Positions 1 through 7,143 of a stretch of 10,994 nt of DNA are shown in pieces. Both the position numbers and the translations under genes were made by a program. Source of the stretch: Minisyncoccota bacterium (lineage in GTDB: Bacteria; Patescibacteriota; Minisyncoccia; Phycocordibacterales; JAQTLZ01); NCBI GenBank assembly GCA_028710915.1, contig JAQTTF010000022.1, positions 1 through 10,994 of the forward strand, given 5' to 3'. The notes under the pieces are model-generated. The model made no database searches. It was not told the origin of the DNA and saw nothing but the letters and a program-made list of their open reading frames with translations. Each line of letters begins with the position of its first letter. Positions within the stretch are counted from its first letter, which is position 1.

Positions 1-431
1 TTGATAACATTAACAAACATTCCGAGAAGCTGTTGTTTCCCTGGAATAGTTGCAATGCCCATGATCTCTGACTGGTTCATATATCGCTTCTCGAATACTC
101 CGCCGAGCATCGAAAGTTTCTTGTCGAATTTCTTCTGGAATACAAGAATCTCACGAGCTGGAGCAATAGCATCTGCACCGTATGCGATAGCAACTTCTCC
201 GTTGAGCACAGGAATCTCTCCTGCGATACCGGCAGTTTCAAGAGCTTTTCTCATCAAAGTCTTCTTGGCAACAGTATAGCCAATTCCCTCTTTGGTGAGC
301 TTCTTTCGGAGTTCCGTAACGTTCGCCACAGTCATTCCGTGGAAATTTACAAAGACAAGAGACTGTGAATTTTTCACAGATGTTTCGAGCTTTGTAAGAA
401 TTTCCTTCTTCTTCGCTTTTGTAATAGGCAT
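1..431 (-). CDS. rplJ: 50S ribosomal protein L10, partial (C-terminus beyond window)
   Basis: L10 forms the base of the ribosomal stalk: its N-terminal domain binds 23S rRNA and its C-terminal helix carries L7/L12 dimers. The frame opens at the ATG at 431 (MPITKAKKKEILTKLE) and stays open to base 1, giving about 143 residues against a usual 165-175, so only the L12-binding tail is cut off. Typical L10 features are the strand-helix segment LVFVNFHGMTVANVTELRKKL (residues 25-45, split here only by position), a KKTLMRKALE segment near residues 56-65, and the GEVAIAYGAD and LGGVFEKRYM segments. There is no clear Shine-Dalgarno before the ATG. rplL would be expected just beyond base 1. The gene has its own promoter and a long leader, consistent with the autogenous control known for L10 operons. 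Confidence 0.95.
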   Translation of the reverse strand, partial: MPITKAKKKEILTKLETSVKNSQSLVFVNFHGMTVANVTELRKKLTKEGIGYTVAKKTLMRKALETAGIAGEIPVLNGEVAIAYGADAIAPAREILVFQKKFDKKLSMLGGVFEKRYMNQSEIMGIATIPGKQQLLGMFVNVI

Positions 432-639
432 GAATGATTTTCTTGAACAAAGTGATTAGAAAATCTTCACCCCGCCCTCGCGTGCGAGGGCGGGGTTGTG
501 AAAATTATATTCACTCCGTTCATTAATTTTCAACAAATTCGACCTAAGGCCGAGTAGTAGTCAAATACTAAAAGTATTTGAACGTCTCGAGTGGCTTAAT
601 TTAAGGCATATACGCCGCCGCTTGTCTTTGACCTTATGG
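432..639 (-). promoter_or_regulatory. Structured 5' leader of rplJ (candidate L10 autoregulatory leader)
   Basis: About 200 nt separate the predicted transcription start from the rplJ ATG and contain no gene. The leader RNA can form a 9-bp stem with a three-base loop at 561-581 (arms CAAATACT and AGTATTTG plus a closing T-A pair), an AT-rich stem between about 499-507 and 525-534, and a very stable GC-rich hairpin at 469-496. L10 operons in several bacteria are controlled by L10 binding to such a leader, and that knowledge is the basis for the proposed role. I did not recognise the family's kink-turn in this sequence, so the regulatory function is an inference. Confidence 0.5.
469..496. promoter_or_regulatory. 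Very stable GC hairpin in the rplJ leader, possible attenuator
   Basis: The arms CCCCGCCCTCG (470-480) and CGAGGGCGGGG (485-495) are perfectly complementary around a CGTG loop, with one further A-T pair outside. In the rplJ mRNA it ends 37 nt before the ATG and is followed by TGAAGATTTTCT, which is only a weak U tract. It could be a transcription attenuator or a structural element. The plus strand has no U tract after it, so it is not a plus-strand terminator. Confidence 0.5.
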
Positions 640-644
640 AGACC

Positions 645-672
645 AGTATACTGATTCTTTACAGAAAGTCAA
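645..672 (-). promoter_or_regulatory. Strong sigma-70-type promoter of rplJ
   Basis: On the minus strand, TTGACT (-35, 667-672) and TATACT (-10, 645-650) are separated by 16 bp. Each hexamer differs from consensus at one base. Transcription would start near 638-639. The -35 box overlaps the U tract of the terminator of the upstream gene, a compact terminator/promoter junction. Confidence 0.82.
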
Positions 673-705
673 AGAAAAACGGCGCCGGGGTTCCCCTCGG
701 CGCCG
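671..705 (-). terminator. Rho-independent terminator of the 151-aa gene
   Basis: In the minus-strand RNA the arms CGGCGCC (699-705) and GGCGCCG (680-686) pair, with an inner GGGG/CCCC stem around a two-base loop. The hairpin is followed directly by TTTTTCTTT (671-679). It lies 12 nt after the stop codon of the 718-1173 gene. Confidence 0.9.
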
Positions 706-717
706 CTCGCAACTTAG

Positions 718-1173
718 TTACTCCGCATCTGGCTCTAGCTTCGAGCACTCGGCGCGAACCGTGGTGATCATCATAAGCTCTCCTGCCGGGCTCACTTCTG
801 TACCTTCCAAATCGATCGCGTAATTCCGGTACTCCCCGATGTCGGGTCCATTGTAATAATCGGGTGGTATGTAGTAGAGCGAAAATAACAGATCTGGATG
901 CCTATTATCGGCGCATTCTTCCAGCGCATTGGCTCGAGTAATGTGAAATTCGATGCCAAAAACTTTTCCGCTATTCTCAACCCCTTCCACAAAACGTATC
1001 CAGCCGAGATTTGAAAACCCGGGAAGTGGTCTAACACGGCAAATCGTAACAGCTATCTGCCGCATAGCTACTCCAGGCTCATGCCGGAATTGAATCAATG
1101 TTTCTCTCGAACCAACATCTCCAAACATTTCGAACAGCGCCCGCAACACCTGGAAGACCTCTTCTTTCTTCAT
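718..1173 (-). CDS. Hypothetical 151-aa protein, orphan gene with canonical RBS
   Basis: I do not recognise this family. The product is soluble, acidic toward the C-terminus (ends KLEPDAE), and has no signal peptide or membrane segment. It contains aromatic/proline stretches such as LYYIPPDYYNGPD (about residues 99-111). The ATG at 1173 is well supported: GAGGAGG lies about 11 nt upstream, a canonical Shine-Dalgarno seen for no other gene in this window. The coding sequence appears richer in G+C than its neighbours and is followed within 12 nt by its own strong terminator. It is a single-gene unit between a purM-like gene and rplJ. The base composition and distinct translation signal suggest separate origin, for example as a transferred cassette, but no mobile-element ends are visible. 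Confidence 0.75.
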   Translation of the reverse strand: MKKEEVFQVLRALFEMFGDVGSRETLIQFRHEPGVAMRQIAVTICRVRPLPGFSNLGWIRFVEGVENSGKVFGIEFHITRANALEECADNRHPDLLFSLYYIPPDYYNGPDIGEYRNYAIDLEGTEVSPAGELMMITTVRAECSKLEPDAE

Positions 1174-1243
1174 GGGTTTTCAACCCTCCTCAGATGAGTC
1201 CCCAACTACGTTTTTACTTCTTGTACTTCACAAACTATCTCCC

Positions 1244-1271
1244 ATACTAATGAGATTTTGAGAGATTGCAA
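1244..1271 (-). promoter_or_regulatory. Candidate weak promoter of the 151-aa gene
   Basis: On the minus strand TTGCAA (1266-1271) and TAGTAT (1244-1249) are 16 bp apart, each matching consensus at four of six bases. They lie in the short gap after the purM-like gene. The -35 hexamer is identical to that of the antitoxin promoter. Position and spacing are reasonable but the hexamers are weak. Confidence 0.35.
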
Positions 1272-1282
1272 GAATGAAAAAA

Positions 1283-2218
1283 CTAGAGAATGAAAGTTTT
1301 GTTATCAAAAGCGGAAGTAATATGTACTTCTCCCCTCCCTTTTATCACCTGCCCAATCACTTTCGCATCCTTCAAATGAGAAAGCACTTTTTTCACTTCT
1401 TGTTCGGGAACCGAAAGAATAAAGCCAATTCCACAATTAAATGTCGAATACATCGTTTTATTTGAAACTCCTTTTTTATACATATCCCAAAATACTTTCT
1501 GCGGTTTTAATTTCTTTGGACCAGCGATGACAGCATCAGCGCCTTTCAAAATATCTTTGAGCTTGGTAAACGCCCCGCCGGTAATGTGCATCATTCCGTT
1601 TACTTTACAGTGTTTCAAAAGCGAAAGGATTTTATCAAGATAAATTCTCGTTGGTTCCGTAAATTCTTTTCGATACTTTCCACCAAGCACCTCACTCGAT
1701 TTCGTCATCCCATTTGAATGAAGACCATTACTTTTGAGCCCAATGAGCACATCACCGACTTTGCATTGGTTTTGCCTGACACTCTTGAGTAGACCAGATA
1801 CAGTGACACTAATATCCATTCCATGCATATCAGAATGTATAGAAGTTTCTCCGCCAGTCATCGCAATTTTTCTTTTCTTGCATTCCACCGCCAAAGCTTT
1901 CACAATTTCCAATATCGCTCCATGATCATCCTTCGGAAGAACAATATGATTCTGAATCGCGTATGGAATAGCACCAACCATTGCGAGGTCATTCAAATTC
2001 ATCGCGAGAGAATCTATAACAGCAGAGCGGAAAGTCCGCTCCTGCCAATGATGCAAACCTTTCGTCCCAATCCCATCAGTATGCTGAACTTCGAGAGCAG
2101 AAAATTTCTTTTGAAGAATCGGATACAATCCCCGCTCCACTTTTACATAAGGAGTATTCCAAGTGCTCTCTATAAGCTGGAGAATTTTGTGCTTATAGGG
2201 TTTGGTGGGGTTGTACAT
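1283..2218 (-). CDS. purM: PurM-family AIR synthase (phosphoribosylformylglycinamidine cyclo-ligase)
   Basis: PurM closes the imidazole ring in purine synthesis, converting FGAM to AIR with ATP. Family motifs appear in order: TDGIGTK (47-53), DSLAMNLNDLAMVGA (69-83), TGGETS (121-126), GDVLIGLKSNGLHSNG (135-150), HITGGAF (201-207) and a TFNCGIGF segment near 249-256. GLHSNG and HITGG point to PurM rather than PurL, SelD or ThiL. At 311 aa it is shorter than the usual 340-350 and its N-terminus is abbreviated, so specificity could have drifted. The start ATG lies 9 nt after the toxin stop with no Shine-Dalgarno, suggesting co-transcription with the TA pair. A weak AT-rich stem-loop spans the stop codon (AAAACT/AGTTTT) and is followed by six Ts. 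No other purine gene is in the window. Confidence 0.85.
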   Translation of the reverse strand: MYNPTKPYKHKILQLIESTWNTPYVKVERGLYPILQKKFSALEVQHTDGIGTKGLHHWQERTFRSAVIDSLAMNLNDLAMVGAIPYAIQNHIVLPKDDHGAILEIVKALAVECKKRKIAMTGGETSIHSDMHGMDISVTVSGLLKSVRQNQCKVGDVLIGLKSNGLHSNGMTKSSEVLGGKYRKEFTEPTRIYLDKILSLLKHCKVNGMMHITGGAFTKLKDILKGADAVIAGPKKLKPQKVFWDMYKKGVSNKTMYSTFNCGIGFILSVPEQEVKKVLSHLKDAKVIGQVIKGRGEVHITSAFDNKTFIL

Positions 2219-2227
2219 AAGATTGAA

Positions 2228-2644
2228 TTACAAATCAACTATGTATAAACTAATAAATTTCTCTACCGCATTAACTGTTGCGTCTTTCAAGTTTGCATTA
2301 CTTTCTGCTACCCATTTTGCAAAATTATAGAGCTCTTGGTTACTTATCTTGAGCCATTTATTGTTATCGGCTAAAAAGAAAAGTGACGTCGCCACAGCAA
2401 TTCTTTTGTTTCCATTTTGAAAAGGATGATTTTTAATCATGAGATAAAAAAGAATTGCCGATTTTTTTATAAGAGTCGGGTAGAGATCACGATTATCATA
2501 TGTTTGGAAAGGAGCAATCAAACATCGTTCCAAAACATCTGGATATCGAGTGACAAAATCAGGAATCGGCTCATCAAATGTCATAAGCTTCTTTGCCAGG
2601 TCGTAACCGATATATTCAACATCAGCGACAGAGAGTATTCTCAT
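2228..2644 (-). CDS. doc: Doc/Fic-family toxin (death-on-curing type)
   Basis: The 138-aa all-helical protein has the length of the Doc branch of the Fic fold. Its active-site loop at residues 73-81 reads HPFQNGNKR. Classical Fic AMP-transferases have HPFx(D/E)GNGR, and Doc kinases, which phosphorylate EF-Tu, have HxFxNANKR. Here the N at 77 and K at 80 are Doc-like while P at 74 and G at 78 are Fic-like. The catalytic His73 and the phosphate-binding Asn79 and Arg81 are present, so the enzyme looks intact. The ATG lies 4 nt after the antitoxin stop, with AAGGA about 8 nt upstream. Antitoxin before toxin is the standard type II order. The actual modification (phosphate or AMP) and target are not shown by the sequence. 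Confidence 0.88.
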   Translation of the reverse strand: MRILSVADVEYIGYDLAKKLMTFDEPIPDFVTRYPDVLERCLIAPFQTYDNRDLYPTLIKKSAILFYLMIKNHPFQNGNKRIAVATSLFFLADNNKWLKISNQELYNFAKWVAESNANLKDATVNAVEKFISLYIVDL

Positions 2645-2648
2645 ACAA

Positions 2649-2906
2649 TTATTCCTTACCGAGCATCTTGAGAGCTTCGCCGTATTCTTTCACTGTTTTG
2701 TCGACCGATTTCTCAATTTCTTTTTTTCTTTCAGGAGATAAAATAACGCCAAGAACAACGCTTAAATCAGCGCTTTCAATAACATAATTTCGTCCAATCT
2801 TTTTAGCCTTGATTTCCCCGCTCTGGATTTTTTTAAATACAGCAACACGGCTAATCCCAAGGATTTTAGCCACTTCAGCAGTTGAAAGTAATGTTTTATT
2901 CTCCAT
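2649..2906 (-). CDS. Excisionase-type HTH antitoxin (partner of Doc)
   Basis: The 85-aa product begins MENKTLLSTAEVAKILGISR. Residues 5-50 match a MerR/excisionase-like helix-turn-helix (HTH_17 type; LLSTAEVAKILGISRVAVF, then a GEIKAKKIGRNYVI wing). Residues about 53-85 form a charged helix (ERKKEIEKSVDKTVKEYGEA) that probably masks the toxin. The frame is open farther upstream to 2951, but that longer start would lie upstream of the promoter and inside the palindromic operator. The ATG at 2906 sits exactly 6 nt after a perfect TATAAT, so I choose it and predict a leaderless mRNA. It likely represses its own promoter, as most type II antitoxins do. No Phd-like fold is evident. Confidence 0.85.
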   Translation of the reverse strand: MENKTLLSTAEVAKILGISRVAVFKKIQSGEIKAKKIGRNYVIESADLSVVLGVILSPERKKEIEKSVDKTVKEYGEALKMLGKE

Positions 2907-2912
2907 ATGGCT

Positions 2913-2941
2913 ATTATAACCTATGCTAATCAAGATTGCAA
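2913..2941 (-). promoter_or_regulatory. Promoter of the TA operon (leaderless start)
   Basis: On the minus strand TTGCAA (-35, 2936-2941) and a consensus TATAAT (-10, 2913-2918) are separated by 17 bp. Only six bases (AGCCAT) separate the -10 from the ATG at 2906, so transcription should start at or next to the A of the start codon. Confidence 0.82.
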
Positions 2942-2942
2942 G

Positions 2943-2960
2943 GGTTAACATATGTTAACC
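2943..2960. promoter_or_regulatory. Perfect 18-bp palindrome, likely TA operator
   Basis: GGTTAACATATGTTAACC is a perfect inverted repeat and begins one base upstream of the -35 hexamer of the TA promoter. It is the natural candidate binding site for the HTH antitoxin, acting on its own promoter. It lacks a GC core and U tract and is not a terminator. Confidence 0.72.
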
Positions 2961-3002
2961 AAACTTATCTACCTTAACAAAAAACCTTAAAACATTGAAA
3001 TA

Positions 3003-3527
3003 TTATTCAAAAAATTGAGGAATTTGCTTTTTCAGAAGTTCGATCGTATCAGCCACATCCATTTTAGAATTATCAATTTCAAAATAGGTATAACTCTCGT
3101 CAGCATTATCTCTCAGCGAAGTTTCCAAATAGAACTTACTGTCCACCAAATCCATCCATTCTTTCGTTGTCTTTTTATCTCGATTCAATCTTCTCTCGTC
3201 TCTAATTCCCTTATCGACAGTAAGCATGAGTATATAAATTTTCGACTCATATTTGAGCTTTGCCTTAAACGCATCGAAATGATTTTGATCGATAAGAAAG
3301 CTACCAGCAACTACGTTTTCATACTCAGCTTCAAAAAAGTTATGAATGAGGTCGAGACTATTCTCTAAAGCAAGACTCTGAAAATTTTCATCAAATAAAA
3401 AAGGATTCACTTGAAGAATATTTTCAGCATCAAACGAAGCCCCATTTTTCAAATATGGAACAATAGCTTTAGCAAGAGTAGACTTCCCCGCCCCTTCCCG
3501 CCCGCAAATGATGAGTAGACTTTTCAA
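3003..3527 (-). CDS. P-loop NTPase, small kinase-like (AAA_33/zeta-type fold)
   Basis: The 174-aa protein opens with a hydrophobic strand and a Walker A motif GREGAGKST (residues 9-17). A lid-like basic segment RDERRLNRDKKT covers 109-120, and the C-terminal FEIDNS segment (149-154) resembles the last strand of small-molecule kinases. This suggests ATP-dependent phosphorylation of a small substrate, but the substrate cannot be read from the sequence. The start is TTG at 3527: its TTGA overlaps the TGA stop of the upstream membrane-protein gene, and the Walker A sits at the expected distance from the N-terminus. No in-frame ATG lies just upstream and no Shine-Dalgarno is visible, so translation is probably coupled. 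It is the last gene of the four-gene cluster. No convincing terminator follows before the TA promoter. A zeta-like toxin role is possible but unsupported. Confidence 0.75.
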   Translation of the reverse strand: MKSLLIICGREGAGKSTLAKAIVPYLKNGASFDAENILQVNPFLFDENFQSLALENSLDLIHNFFEAEYENVVAGSFLIDQNHFDAFKAKLKYESKIYILMLTVDKGIRDERRLNRDKKTTKEWMDLVDSKFYLETSLRDNADESYTYFEIDNSKMDVADTIELLKKQIPQFFE

Positions 3528-3916
3528 GAGAGTGACATAAAATTCTCAAAGAAACCACAGACATACATATTATAAAAAAAGGAAAAAACTATGATAAAGA
3601 AGACCGCATTCAATAACAAAAAACAAATATACTTGAAAATCTGTTTGTTCATACTGTCCGCCTGATTAGAAGAAAAGTAGAATTTACCAACGAATGCGAG
3701 AGCAAGAACTATGCTGATAACAACTATGCGCACATAATTATCATCCGGAATCAAATGATCATTGAAATGACAAAGGACAGTGTGAGTGTCAAGATTTAAT
3801 TCTCTTCCAACAGAAGTAGCTCTATAGGAAAGTAGGGGAAAATATAGTGCAAAAATAACAGACTGGATTATAAAAGAAATTAGTAACAAACTTCCTAAAA
3901 TTTTTCTGTGGCTCAT
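3524..3916 (-). CDS. Hypothetical three-helix membrane protein
   Basis: The 130-aa product has three hydrophobic segments: about residues 7-29 (ILGSLLLISFIIQSVIF onward), 62-81 (VRIVVISIVLALAFVGKFYF) and 94-118 (rich in F, I, L). A polar loop of about 32 residues between the first two carries Cys49 and is probably external; another Cys lies near the C-terminus. I do not recognise the family. Its ATG overlaps the TGA of the hydrolase gene (ATGA) and its stop overlaps the TTG start of the P-loop gene, so it is translationally linked on both sides. It could anchor or help export or assemble the surface hydrolase, which is inference from position. Confidence 0.75.
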   Translation of the reverse strand: MSHRKILGSLLLISFIIQSVIFALYFPLLSYRATSVGRELNLDTHTVLCHFNDHLIPDDNYVRIVVISIVLALAFVGKFYFSSNQADSMNKQIFKYICFLLLNAVFFIIVFSFFYNMYVCGFFENFMSLS

Positions 3917-6900
3917 TGTGTTTTTAAATTATCGAGTAATGTGTTGAGCATACTCACAATCATTTGTTCGTTAGTGAGACTCATTTTCTTCCCCATTATT
4001 TTATCCTTTTTAATACCGTTGAGAAAGCCCGATATTCTTGCTGAAATGCCTTTTGCTTTACCTTTTTGAAGCATCTTGATCGTGGTATCAATTTTGTTCA
4101 AAAGTGATTGTCTGGTCCCTTTATCAAGAGTAAAAGTGCCTACCACATTTTTCATAACTTGGAGATACTGAATTGGGTCAAATTCTTGCGCTGACGTAAG
4201 AGAAAAATCAGTTGTGCCATTACCGTCGAGATCAACTCCAAGTAAGGTTGAGGTGGCAGAAACAGAAAGTGTTGCTTGTGTTGTAGGAAGTACGGGAATA
4301 TCGGCGAAAGTTGAAGTAGCAACTGTTTGCCCTGCAACGGTTCGCTCAATTTCTAGTGTGAAGGTCCCGATACCGGTTCCTGTAATTTTTACACTTGTAG
4401 AATTATCATCCGGAAAGCCAACATACTTACCATCGCCTAGTTCAAAGTAATAACTGTTTGGAATCTGTTCCTCATCATAATTGAAATCAGAATTTGGAAT
4501 AGAGATAAGACCAGTATGTTTGCCGGCATTATCGTAAAGATCTAGTGAAATTGGTGAATGCCCAGAAACATTAATACGTTTATCATTGCTCGTAGAAACT
4601 GGCTTTGTGGTAATTATTGAAGACGGCAAAGTGCTTACTCCTTTAATTTGATTCTCAACAAAATCAAGAATAGGTTGCACTTCGAGAACATCTGCGTGCT
4701 TCTTACCATTGTAATCATTTAAATTGATATAATAAGTCACAACACTCATATCCGTTGCACTTGGTGCTACCACAGTATCGTCTCCCTCCTCCGTAGAAAT
4801 CGGCCTCATATCCAATTCTTTATTTGTCTGACAGGCGCCTTTATCTGCACAAATTGTCACATCTTTTGTCTGGTATTTAATTCCTTTTATCGTGTTCAGT
4901 CCCCAACCCGCGATCTGAGTCACCGTAATATCCGAAGGAATTTGATATGAATCGATATCATCATGAAGAGAATTCGCACCCATGAGAACAGTTGAATTCA
5001 AAATATTTGGCAAGCTCACATCATCCGCTGCCGGTTTCGCTCTGCCATCCACCCCAAGAAGGAAATCTTTGAGTTTTGTCGCGTCTGAAATGGTATCACC
5101 GAAAGTTTGTCTGAAATTTGTAATCGAATCAACCGCCGGATCGAATGTAATAACAGGATCTGTAACTTTTTCAAAATATTTTGACGAAGGTAAAAGCTGA
5201 TATGCTCCTGGCATATTTTCTGCAAAGGTTCGCATCGTCCTCACCCCGGCGATAACTCCAAACCCAAGTTGTTCGTCATAGCCATGAAGAAGCGAGCTAA
5301 TCGCTTTCGGTGTCCCCACTTCCGGCACCGCGACCATAATAAATTTATCGATCAAATTCGCCTCGCCTTTTTCATCAAGTGCTTTAATCAGAGCTTTGCC
5401 AACAACACCTCCCATACTGTGTGCGATGAGCGTTACCTTCCCTGTCTTTGAATTCTTCGCAAGATGTTCTATTTCCGTGACCAAAGAATAGGTTTTCCCG
5501 TCGGCAAGTTTTATCGGATTTGCGATCGTGTCCTGTGCCGATAGTCGCCAATCATACGGAAGTGGTTCCCAGTTTGCTATCGTCCCCGCAGTTTTCAACC
5601 TGTCCATCTCATCAGAAAAACTTTGGTAAATTTTAGTACCAATTACATTCACCTTATTGATGATATATTTCGTATAAATACTAGGATCTTTGCTTTTTCC
5701 ATTCGCATCCAGATCCAACGCTTCGACATCTGTATACCAATTCGGCTCCCAGAGCTGGTCAGTATTCAATCCGCCAAAATTATCCCGATACAGCCGGCTT
5801 GCTTCAATCCCCGGCAGAAATGCCACACTCGAACAACAGACCAGTGTCTTCGGTAAAAAAGGATCTTCCGTGAGCCACGGAGAATAGTCTGCTGGGCCGA
5901 AAACCATATCACCAAGTCCGTATGGATTCCCGGGGTCATTCAAAATATCGCTCGGTCCGGTTGCATCTCCCCACCAATTTTCTCTCGCATCAACTCCGCT
6001 TTTTGTCTCACTCCAGAGCCCATAGAGATCATTGTTTTTAATAGAATTTCCATTTATCAGAAATGGTGTCCGCCACACATCAAGACCGGTAAAATTATTC
6101 TCAATTGTGCTTGAGGCAATATTGCCAGATGTAAGGTCGCCGGCACTTATTCCCGCCCAACCAAAAAAATTGCGAAAAGTTGAATCTGTAACAGAAAGTG
6201 AGGATGGTTTGCTTCCATAAAAAGTAACGCCAGAATCAAAACCTCCATCAAATAAACTCCCTAAAATCCTGATGTCGCTTGTGCCTTGCGCATAAATGGC
6301 AGAACCCCAATCCACATTCTTGATCGAAGAATTGTTGAAAGTAAGTTTGGAATTGTAGACGCCCACTCCCTGCTCAGCAATATTTTCAAAAGTCGTGTCA
6401 TTGACATCCGCAGACGAGTTGTAGATGCCGAGCCCATTCCCCCAGGAAACATCTTTTATCATTGAGTTTTTCAGGATAAGTGCAGAACCCTGATACATTC
6501 CAACAGCAGAACCCCCAACATCTTCTATAGTACTGGAAGCAATTGTTATAGTACTCGCTCCACTGCCGTCGATTCCATCATAGCCCAGATGAGCGATTGT
6601 AGAATTTGTCACGGTAAGAGCGGTTGCATAGGTTGAAATGCCCGTGTCGCAGTCTCCAATAGAAATAGTATCGAGTGCGGCATTTGTAGTATCAAAATCA
6701 AGAGCTTCCGAGGAGTATCGGAAAACAACATTGAAAAAGTGCGACCCGGGATCGCTCCCCCAGAGTCTAATTCCATCATAATCAAATTCTCCCGGCTCTG
6801 TGGCAGTACCATCGCCATTTGTATCTCCTCCGAGAGAATCATCTTTGAGTGAAGTAAAATAGATCTTGTCGCTTTCCGTTCCTTCCGCAATAATTTTCCC

Positions 6901-7143
6901 ATCGACATACAGAGCGCTCCCGTCCATTTTTACAATTACCCCCGGCTCAATTGTAAGTGTTACACCAGAAAGAACATCGAGATCGTTCTCCACAACATAC
7001 GGACTATTTGCTTTCGTCCATGTCGTACTGGTAGAAATTTCTGAATCAGCCACAAGTGTTTCTGCTCGCACAGAGCGGACAGAAGAAAAAGAGCACAAGA
7101 AAATTGCGGAAAAGACGAGAAATTGGAGAATTTTCCGCTTCAT
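3913..7143 (-). CDS. Exported beta-helix/LCAT-like alpha-beta hydrolase, 1076 aa
   Basis: Residues 1-27 form a signal peptide (basic MKRK, hydrophobic core, likely cleavage after SVRA). Residues about 30-395 are a right-handed parallel beta-helix: short rungs repeat S-T/S-I-x-x-V/N patterns, a DTNGDGT calcium-type loop lies near 107-113, and the block ends with the typical NWWGDATGP (389-397). Residues about 435-835 resemble lecithin:cholesterol acyltransferases and related phospholipases, with FLPGIEASRLY (442-452), nucleophile motif AHSMGG (Ser576), GDDTV (Asp788) and KKHADVL (His816) as a plausible catalytic triad. A beta-rich region with DLDGNGTTDF (971-980) and a lysine-rich helical tail follow. 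The expected activity is lipid or ester hydrolysis or acyl transfer outside the membrane. The ATG overlaps the TGA of the small upstream gene; there is no Shine-Dalgarno. Substrate is unknown. Confidence 0.85.
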   Translation of the reverse strand: MKRKILQFLVFSAIFLCSFSSVRSVRAETLVADSEISTSTTWTKANSPYVVENDLDVLSGVTLTIEPGVIVKMDGSALYVDGKIIAEGTESDKIYFTSLKDDSLGGDTNGDGTATEPGEFDYDGIRLWGSDPGSHFFNVVFRYSSEALDFDTTNAALDTISIGDCDTGISTYATALTVTNSTIAHLGYDGIDGSGASTITIASSTIEDVGGSAVGMYQGSALILKNSMIKDVSWGNGLGIYNSSADVNDTTFENIAEQGVGVYNSKLTFNNSSIKNVDWGSAIYAQGTSDIRILGSLFDGGFDSGVTFYGSKPSSLSVTDSTFRNFFGWAGISAGDLTSGNIASSTIENNFTGLDVWRTPFLINGNSIKNNDLYGLWSETKSGVDARENWWGDATGPSDILNDPGNPYGLGDMVFGPADYSPWLTEDPFLPKTLVCCSSVAFLPGIEASRLYRDNFGGLNTDQLWEPNWYTDVEALDLDANGKSKDPSIYTKYIINKVNVIGTKIYQSFSDEMDRLKTAGTIANWEPLPYDWRLSAQDTIANPIKLADGKTYSLVTEIEHLAKNSKTGKVTLIAHSMGGVVGKALIKALDEKGEANLIDKFIMVAVPEVGTPKAISSLLHGYDEQLGFGVIAGVRTMRTFAENMPGAYQLLPSSKYFEKVTDPVITFDPAVDSITNFRQTFGDTISDATKLKDFLLGVDGRAKPAADDVSLPNILNSTVLMGANSLHDDIDSYQIPSDITVTQIAGWGLNTIKGIKYQTKDVTICADKGACQTNKELDMRPISTEEGDDTVVAPSATDMSVVTYYINLNDYNGKKHADVLEVQPILDFVENQIKGVSTLPSSIITTKPVSTSNDKRINVSGHSPISLDLYDNAGKHTGLISIPNSDFNYDEEQIPNSYYFELGDGKYVGFPDDNSTSVKITGTGIGTFTLEIERTVAGQTVATSTFADIPVLPTTQATLSVSATSTLLGVDLDGNGTTDFSLTSAQEFDPIQYLQVMKNVVGTFTLDKGTRQSLLNKIDTTIKMLQKGKAKGISARISGFLNGIKKDKIMGKKMSLTNEQMIVSMLNTLLDNLKTQ

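Noticed and set aside
470..495. Plus-strand terminator
   Set aside because: The hairpin is followed by TTGTGAAAA on the plus strand without a U tract, and no plus-strand gene ends there.
2907..2951. 15-residue N-terminal extension of the antitoxin from an upstream start
   Set aside because: The extension would cover the promoter and begin inside the palindrome, and the internal ATG is ideally placed after the -10 box.
3913..7143. TGA recoded as glycine (Gracilibacteria-type code)
   Set aside because: TGA ends several frames exactly at start/stop overlaps and no conserved motif is interrupted by it, so the standard bacterial code fits.
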